NCBI GenBank assembly: GCA_039888615.1
Contig: JBDQQS010000004.1
DNA from: Flavimaribacter sp039888615
Lineage (GTDB): Bacteria > Pseudomonadota > Alphaproteobacteria > Rhizobiales > Rhizobiaceae
Strand: one strand, 5' to 3'
DNA length: 64,000 bases
The notes under the pieces are model-generated. The model searched no databases and had not been told where the DNA came from. It saw nothing but the letters and a program-made list of their open reading frames with translations. Every line of letters starts with the position of its first letter. Positions within the stretch are counted from its first letter, which is position 1. The position numbers and the translations under genes are program-made. Below, piece by piece: positions 59,784 through 64,000 of the stretch.

Positions 59784-62231
59784 CTATTTGTTCTGGCTTT
59801 GTTGTTTCGGCGCGCGGTTCTCAAGGCGAGGTCCGGTGAAAATGAAGCTTGGACGGATGATGCCACCGAGGCCGATTTCGTTGATCTTGCTGTTGCGGAC
59901 GACTTGGACTGCCAGAAGGTTCTCTCCATCGTAATCGACGCCATCGGTCAGATCGAAGACGAAGGGAACGCTGAAACCGTAGCCGGATGTCCCGACGAAC
60001 TGACCGTTGATCCAGACCCGGGCTTCGTCCTCGACGCCTCCAATGAAAAGGCAAATCGGCTTGTCCCGCGCATGTTCAGGTAACGTGAAGTTGTAGCGAT
60101 ACCAGACTGCTGTGTTGCGCAGGCTACCGAGCCCCTGCGAATCCCATGTGCTGCTGATTGTCTTTGTCTTGATGACGTGATCATCGTTGATTTCAGGAGA
60201 CTGAAAACGCATTTGATGCCCGACTTGTGCGGGATCGAAGATGGTCTTGACCTCATCAGGCAGCGCGACAAGCATCTCATAGTCGCCTGTGGAATATTTG
60301 ACCGACTGATCGACGAACTGGAAGACGAACCTTTTCAGGTAAGCGGGGACTTCGTTGGAGACGACGTCTTCGTTGATGGCGTAGGTCGCGTCCCATAGGT
60401 CAATCATCCCGTCATAGAACGCTTTGGCCTTGATGAAATCGAAGTCGAGCGTGGCCTGATAATACTCCAGATACAATGTGAGGGCTTCGAGCGGTTCGCG
60501 GGCAAAACGGATGCGCTGCTTCTGATCGGGCGTTTGAGCTGAGTTGAGCGCCTCGTCGAAATCAGCGTGTGAGGCTTCGATGAAGTCGTCATCAAAAATG
60601 AGCGGGAATGCGTGATAGGAACCGGCCTCCATACCTGCTGATTGCTGATACTCGATAAGCCTCAGATTATAGCGTTCCATCGCCTCGGCTCCTTTGCCAA
60701 AGGCTGCTTCGCAATATTGTCGGAGAAGATCTCGCCAGTCCTGTGATGTGTCCCAGGCAAGGTTCATGAAGACGTAGTCCGAGGCACCAAGAACGCCCCA
60801 CATTTTGGTGCCTTCGACATTGACGCCTTTGAAACCCTGAGCATGATAAAAAGGAAGTTCCTCGCCCCAGATCTTGACCTTGGAATAGGGCATCATGTTT
60901 TCGGCGAGGTTCCACGAGTAGCCGCGATAATAGAGCCTGTTGCCCTGTTTGCGGGCGAGATCTCCCCATTGCTCCACCACATCGCGATAGTAGGACTGCG
61001 TCTTGCTCTCAGGGTCGAGCAGGCTGTGGAACCTGCTGAAGTTGATCGGCGCAAAAATCGGAATCACATTGGGATGAGGGGTGTATCGGGCAGGATAATT
61101 TGCATGCGTCGAATATGAGTAGAAACCGACATGGGCGTTGGTGTACTCCTTGTGCACTTGTTCCAGAACACGATTTCCAAGCAAGACCAGTTCGTCGGTG
61201 CGATCGAGACTTCCGACAATCGGATCAAAACGCCCGGCGCTTGCCAGCATGGCGTCGACTGACTCCGAATAGCCTTCCCTGTCAGCCGGTCCTATCGGAA
61301 AAGCCGCAGCGGTATCTTTTGTCCACTCGCCAGCCGCGATCTTCTGGCGATATGTTTCCTTGATGTCCTCGACCATGAGTTCGATGACGCGCGGATGCGT
61401 CGATTCGATCTGGGGACCGCGGCGGATCATTTTTCCGTCGGCGCCTCTGACCAGGGCGTACATGGTGGGGTCTCTGTTAAATTCTTCCCTGTGTCGGTTG
61501 ATGAACCTGTCCCACATGTGTCCGCCGGCAGACCCTTCAAGATCGGACCATGTCCCGCCGCGCTGGCGCAGACGCCATTTGGCGAAACGCGTTAGTTGCT
61601 CCTTGGTGCGATCCGGATATCCGCGGTACCACAAACGCCTGGAGGAGAAGTCCGGGGCGCTGGCGATATTCATATTCTCGACCCGGACAGTCTTTCGTTT
61701 CGGCACAATCTGACCGATTTCGCCGGGCATTACCCAGTCAACGCCCAGGTGTCGGAGCAGTTCGTAGAGGCCGTAAAGCACGGCGCGATCGGATTGACCG
61801 CCTATCAGGAGACGATTGTCAGCCTCCAACAGTCTGTAGCCTTCCCTGGACGGACTTGTCGCTGTCGGGGTTGCGCCAAGGCGGATTGCAGGTTCGCCCA
61901 AAACGATGCTGTTTTCCGGGGGCGTCTGACCTTCTTGCAGAACCAGGACTTCGAGCCGTGCGCCGGTCATCAGTTCGAGATGATCGTTGAGTTCCTTAAC
62001 GGTCCATGCGCGATATTGTTGAGGCGTTTTCGGTTCATTCCAGACCGGGTCTTCCGGTTGTTCTTCAAGAGGACCCTGAATTGTGATGACTGCGGATGGC
62101 TCGCCTTTTTCAACGATCGTGAGTGCGAGGGCCGCGCCGATCAAACACATGTACGCGATAATGGAGGCGATTAACTGATATCGGAGTGGCGCCAATTGAT
62201 TTGCCCTCTGGAACACTGGGAACCTCAGCAC
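59784..62231 (-). CDS. DUF4838-type putative glycoside hydrolase with C-terminal lectin-like domain
   Basis: 815 residues. A membrane anchor or signal helix occupies about 18-37. Residues 45-180 resemble the N-terminal domain of alpha-glucuronidases (ENSIVLGEPAIRLG, GGQSDRAVLYGLYELLRHLGVDWVMPGE). A TIM-barrel-like DUF4838 region follows (about 200-610, with PIFAPINFSRFH and YYRGYSWNLAENM). The last 170 residues are a jelly-roll of the GH2 type (GGVEDEARVWINGQFVG). Probably exported and acting on an envelope or environmental polysaccharide; no activity proven for the family. Monocistronic on the minus strand. Confidence 0.82.
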   Translation of the reverse strand: MLRFPVFQRANQLAPLRYQLIASIIAYMCLIGAALALTIVEKGEPSAVITIQGPLEEQPEDPVWNEPKTPQQYRAWTVKELNDHLELMTGARLEVLVLQEGQTPPENSIVLGEPAIRLGATPTATSPSREGYRLLEADNRLLIGGQSDRAVLYGLYELLRHLGVDWVMPGEIGQIVPKRKTVRVENMNIASAPDFSSRRLWYRGYPDRTKEQLTRFAKWRLRQRGGTWSDLEGSAGGHMWDRFINRHREEFNRDPTMYALVRGADGKMIRRGPQIESTHPRVIELMVEDIKETYRQKIAAGEWTKDTAAAFPIGPADREGYSESVDAMLASAGRFDPIVGSLDRTDELVLLGNRVLEQVHKEYTNAHVGFYSYSTHANYPARYTPHPNVIPIFAPINFSRFHSLLDPESKTQSYYRDVVEQWGDLARKQGNRLYYRGYSWNLAENMMPYSKVKIWGEELPFYHAQGFKGVNVEGTKMWGVLGASDYVFMNLAWDTSQDWRDLLRQYCEAAFGKGAEAMERYNLRLIEYQQSAGMEAGSYHAFPLIFDDDFIEASHADFDEALNSAQTPDQKQRIRFAREPLEALTLYLEYYQATLDFDFIKAKAFYDGMIDLWDATYAINEDVVSNEVPAYLKRFVFQFVDQSVKYSTGDYEMLVALPDEVKTIFDPAQVGHQMRFQSPEINDDHVIKTKTISSTWDSQGLGSLRNTAVWYRYNFTLPEHARDKPICLFIGGVEDEARVWINGQFVGTSGYGFSVPFVFDLTDGVDYDGENLLAVQVVRNSKINEIGLGGIIRPSFIFTGPRLENRAPKQQSQNK

Positions 62232-62313
62232 ATTCGATTCCTTACAACTTTGTCGAATACTATGGCATTTTCGAGTAATGTCATCGCAGCCACGGCTATA
62301 TTGGCGGTCTGCG

Positions 62314-62934
62314 ATGAAAAAACCGAAATCTGCAATAATTCTTCTTTGGTGTCCTTTGGCAGCTGCGATGGCCGTTCTGCTCTTTGCGATTTGTGATTTT
62401 TCATGGCGAATGCGATCGACCGAAACACAGAAGATTGGACTTGGCGTTGTCTTTACCGGGCAATTCGTACGAGTTCGAGAAGGTCTCGCATTGCTCGATA
62501 GCGATCAGATTGATCGCCTGTTCGTTTCCGGGGTGAACCGGAAGGCGGGAATGACAATAATAAGCTTCGCAGATCAGTTTGGACTTAATGATCAACTCCG
62601 GATGGACTTGTCTGACGGCAGGCTTGTACTAAGCGCCGGCGCCCGCGACACCTTCGAAAATGCGTCCGAGACCAGATGCTGGCTGAGGAAGTATCCAAAG
62701 GAGACGTCGGTGCTTTTGATAACCTCGTCCGGACATATGCCGAGAGCATCACTCATGCTCGAGTTTGCGCTGAAGGGGCGTCGCGTCGAACGTTTGAGCA
62801 TTTTAGAAGCTTCCGCTGGCCGAGGTGACTTCATGGGAGAGTTTGGCAAATACGTCATCACATACATGCTTGGTTGTTGGCGGCGAATACGCTGGGCAGA
62901 TTTTGATGAATGCAACCAAAGTTTGACGTCATAG
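62314..62934 (+). CDS. YdcF/ElyC/SanA-type DUF218 membrane protein
   Basis: 206 residues. A signal-anchor helix (about 6-30) precedes a DUF218 domain with VVFTGQFVRVREGLALLDSDQIDRLFVSGVN, SAGARDTFENASETRCWL and LLITSSGHMPRASLML, the three family blocks. ElyC/SanA relatives act in envelope polysaccharide or peptidoglycan metabolism. ATG 62314 was chosen for the signal helix; an in-frame ATG at 62278 is possible. The 3' end overlaps the convergent acyltransferase gene by six bases. Confidence 0.8.
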   Translation: MKKPKSAIILLWCPLAAAMAVLLFAICDFSWRMRSTETQKIGLGVVFTGQFVRVREGLALLDSDQIDRLFVSGVNRKAGMTIISFADQFGLNDQLRMDLSDGRLVLSAGARDTFENASETRCWLRKYPKETSVLLITSSGHMPRASLMLEFALKGRRVERLSILEASAGRGDFMGEFGKYVITYMLGCWRRIRWADFDECNQSLTS

Positions 62935-63963
62935 TTTTCGTCCATCGACGCCAAATTGTCTGAGAATCGCCAAGGACAGGGCCCCACTGCGTCGCTCGAT
63001 CGTTAAGTGAACAATTGTGCCCAATACTATGGATCCCAGTATTGCGATTACGGCGCGCGAAACACCAGCATTTGGATCATTTACGATAAAGGCGACGCCA
63101 ATGTTTTGATGAAGAAGATAGATTGAATAACTTGAAAGCCCGATCCATACGAGAACCGGATTCTTCAAGAACAAAATTATCTTCCTATTGTATAACAGCA
63201 GAGCAAAGATTATAAAAAATATGCTGATAATGACAATTTCGGCAATCCTGAAGAATATGAATGAGGCAATGATACAATAAGCAAGTCCCCCAAAATGCCA
63301 TTTGGAAAATTTTGTTTCATACACAACAGAAAATATTATTCCGGCACAGAACAAATAAATATATTTTGGAAAGAACAGCTGATTGAATATTTGGTGTAAT
63401 TTATTTAATTCCGAGTGAATAAGAAAAATGTGAATTATAGTCGTGGAGGCGCTCATAACCAAAAAGGCAATCCAGGATTTTTCTCGCCAAATGGCGAAAA
63501 TTATCGATATCCAAAAGTAAAATCTGACCTCCACGAATAGCGACCAATAGGCATCGTCGATGTAGTTTATGTCCGGTGACAACCATGTCCAAAGAGGTGG
63601 TTTTGTAAGGGTCAAGGAAGGGATAAAATCAAGGAATTGTACGTTCTTAAGGGTTGTAAACGGATTATCGAGTGAAGCCATAACCATAAATGTCATGACC
63701 GAGCAAATCAGCATGGGGGGCCACAGACGCGTGAAACGTCTTACTGCAAAGACTATTATTGATTGGCGGCTTTGCAGCGAACTGAAGATGACAAAGCCAG
63801 AAATAATGAAAAACAGCTCTACGCCAAGATAGCCGAAACGCCAGATATGGGCATACTCATCGCCATACGGATAAAAGGTAAGCGGTGTTTTGACCCCACC
63901 TTTCCGGTAGGTTTGTGATCTGCGAGTCCGTTCGAGATGTATTTTCTCACGGAGTAGCTCCAT
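62929..63963 (-). CDS. Acyltransferase-3 family membrane protein, N-terminus abnormal
   Basis: 344 residues. From about residue 45 it matches integral-membrane O-acyltransferases (YLGVELFFIISGFVIFSS, VRRFTRLWPPML, DDAYWSLFVEVRFYFWI, YSIYLLHQNIGVAF). Family members begin with a helix carrying an LRG/LRA arginine and a catalytic histidine; the first 40 residues here are charged (ELLREKIHLERTRRSQ) and lack it. A deletion or wrong start near the window edge is possible. The sequence is clearly richer in A and T than its surroundings, which suggests transfer. Would acylate a surface glycan if active. Confidence 0.75.
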   Translation of the reverse strand: MELLREKIHLERTRRSQTYRKGGVKTPLTFYPYGDEYAHIWRFGYLGVELFFIISGFVIFSSLQSRQSIIVFAVRRFTRLWPPMLICSVMTFMVMASLDNPFTTLKNVQFLDFIPSLTLTKPPLWTWLSPDINYIDDAYWSLFVEVRFYFWISIIFAIWREKSWIAFLVMSASTTIIHIFLIHSELNKLHQIFNQLFFPKYIYLFCAGIIFSVVYETKFSKWHFGGLAYCIIASFIFFRIAEIVIISIFFIIFALLLYNRKIILFLKNPVLVWIGLSSYSIYLLHQNIGVAFIVNDPNAGVSRAVIAILGSIVLGTIVHLTIERRSGALSLAILRQFGVDGRKL

Positions 63964-64000
63964 GGATGATCACAGTGAGTTTCTCACAAGTTCGGATCTT

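Noticed and set aside
1..64000. tRNA, rRNA, prophage or insertion-sequence genes
   Set aside because: I looked in all intergenic gaps and found no cloverleaf, transposase, integrase or terminal repeats.

Overview
The window is GC-rich, tightly packed DNA that looks like an alphaproteobacterium, most likely Hyphomicrobiales or a related marine/soil lineage (inference). The signs are a usg-family gene, groES-groEL under a CIRCE element, several TRAP transporters, a pca cluster with a divergent PcaQ-like regulator, and frequent ATGA gene overlaps. No rRNA, tRNA, CRISPR array, prophage or insertion sequence was recognised.

Region 1 (1-15716) looks like one catabolic island built from two divergent arms. 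The minus arm holds an acyl-CoA dehydrogenase, an OsmC protein, a carboxymuconolactone-decarboxylase-family protein, a DctP-DctQ-DctM TRAP transporter, a 3-hydroxyisobutyrate-dehydrogenase-like enzyme, an NTF2-like protein, the stub of an SGNH esterase and an SDR. The plus arm holds an acyl-CoA ligase, a regulator made of two fused TetR units, an alpha/beta hydrolase, E1alpha and E1beta of a 2-oxoacid/acetoin-type dehydrogenase, a free-standing lipoyl domain, an enoyl-CoA hydratase and a second, paralogous hydrolase. A 19-bp palindrome (GAATATTG-N3-CAATATTC) recurs at the three promoter regions of this island, so a small regulon can be proposed. The substrate is unknown. This is the best candidate here for an undescribed system.

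Region 2 (16028-22644): a metallophosphoesterase, a probable small RNA or strong terminator, a membrane class III nucleotide cyclase, a CYTH-CHAD protein and a prokaryotic ionotropic-glutamate-receptor-like protein. Region 3 (21712-27569): a protocatechuate branch (pcaQ, pcaC, pcaHG, a CatIJ-type CoA transferase, pcaF) that lacks pcaB and pcaD. Region 4 (27637-40643): a BTAD/TolB/TPR regulator, a DUF1127-like peptide, an LLM oxidoreductase, a sulfatase-family hydrolase and a MarR regulator, divergent from a TAXI TRAP system that is followed directly by a second, DctPQM system, then an M24 peptidase.

Region 5 (40745-47298): a SoxC-type sulfite dehydrogenase with a c-type cytochrome, a flavin monooxygenase, a cupin, an AraC regulator and a tandem-OsmC protein. 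Fused relics of a second soxC and a second OsmC gene lie between soxC and the monooxygenase. Region 6 (47422-47627) is a 45-bp-period repeat array. Region 7 (47752-53867): MAPEG, transglutaminase-like and GGCT-like genes, then a fourth TRAP system whose small permease carries a TM2/coiled-coil extension. Region 8 (54011-63963): groESL, usg, a BKACE enzyme, a TrxR-like flavoprotein, a bacterioferritin-like protein without the heme Met, a small membrane protein, a Nudix hydrolase, a DUF4838 protein, a YdcF/ElyC-like protein and an AT-rich, N-terminally abnormal acyltransferase-3 gene.
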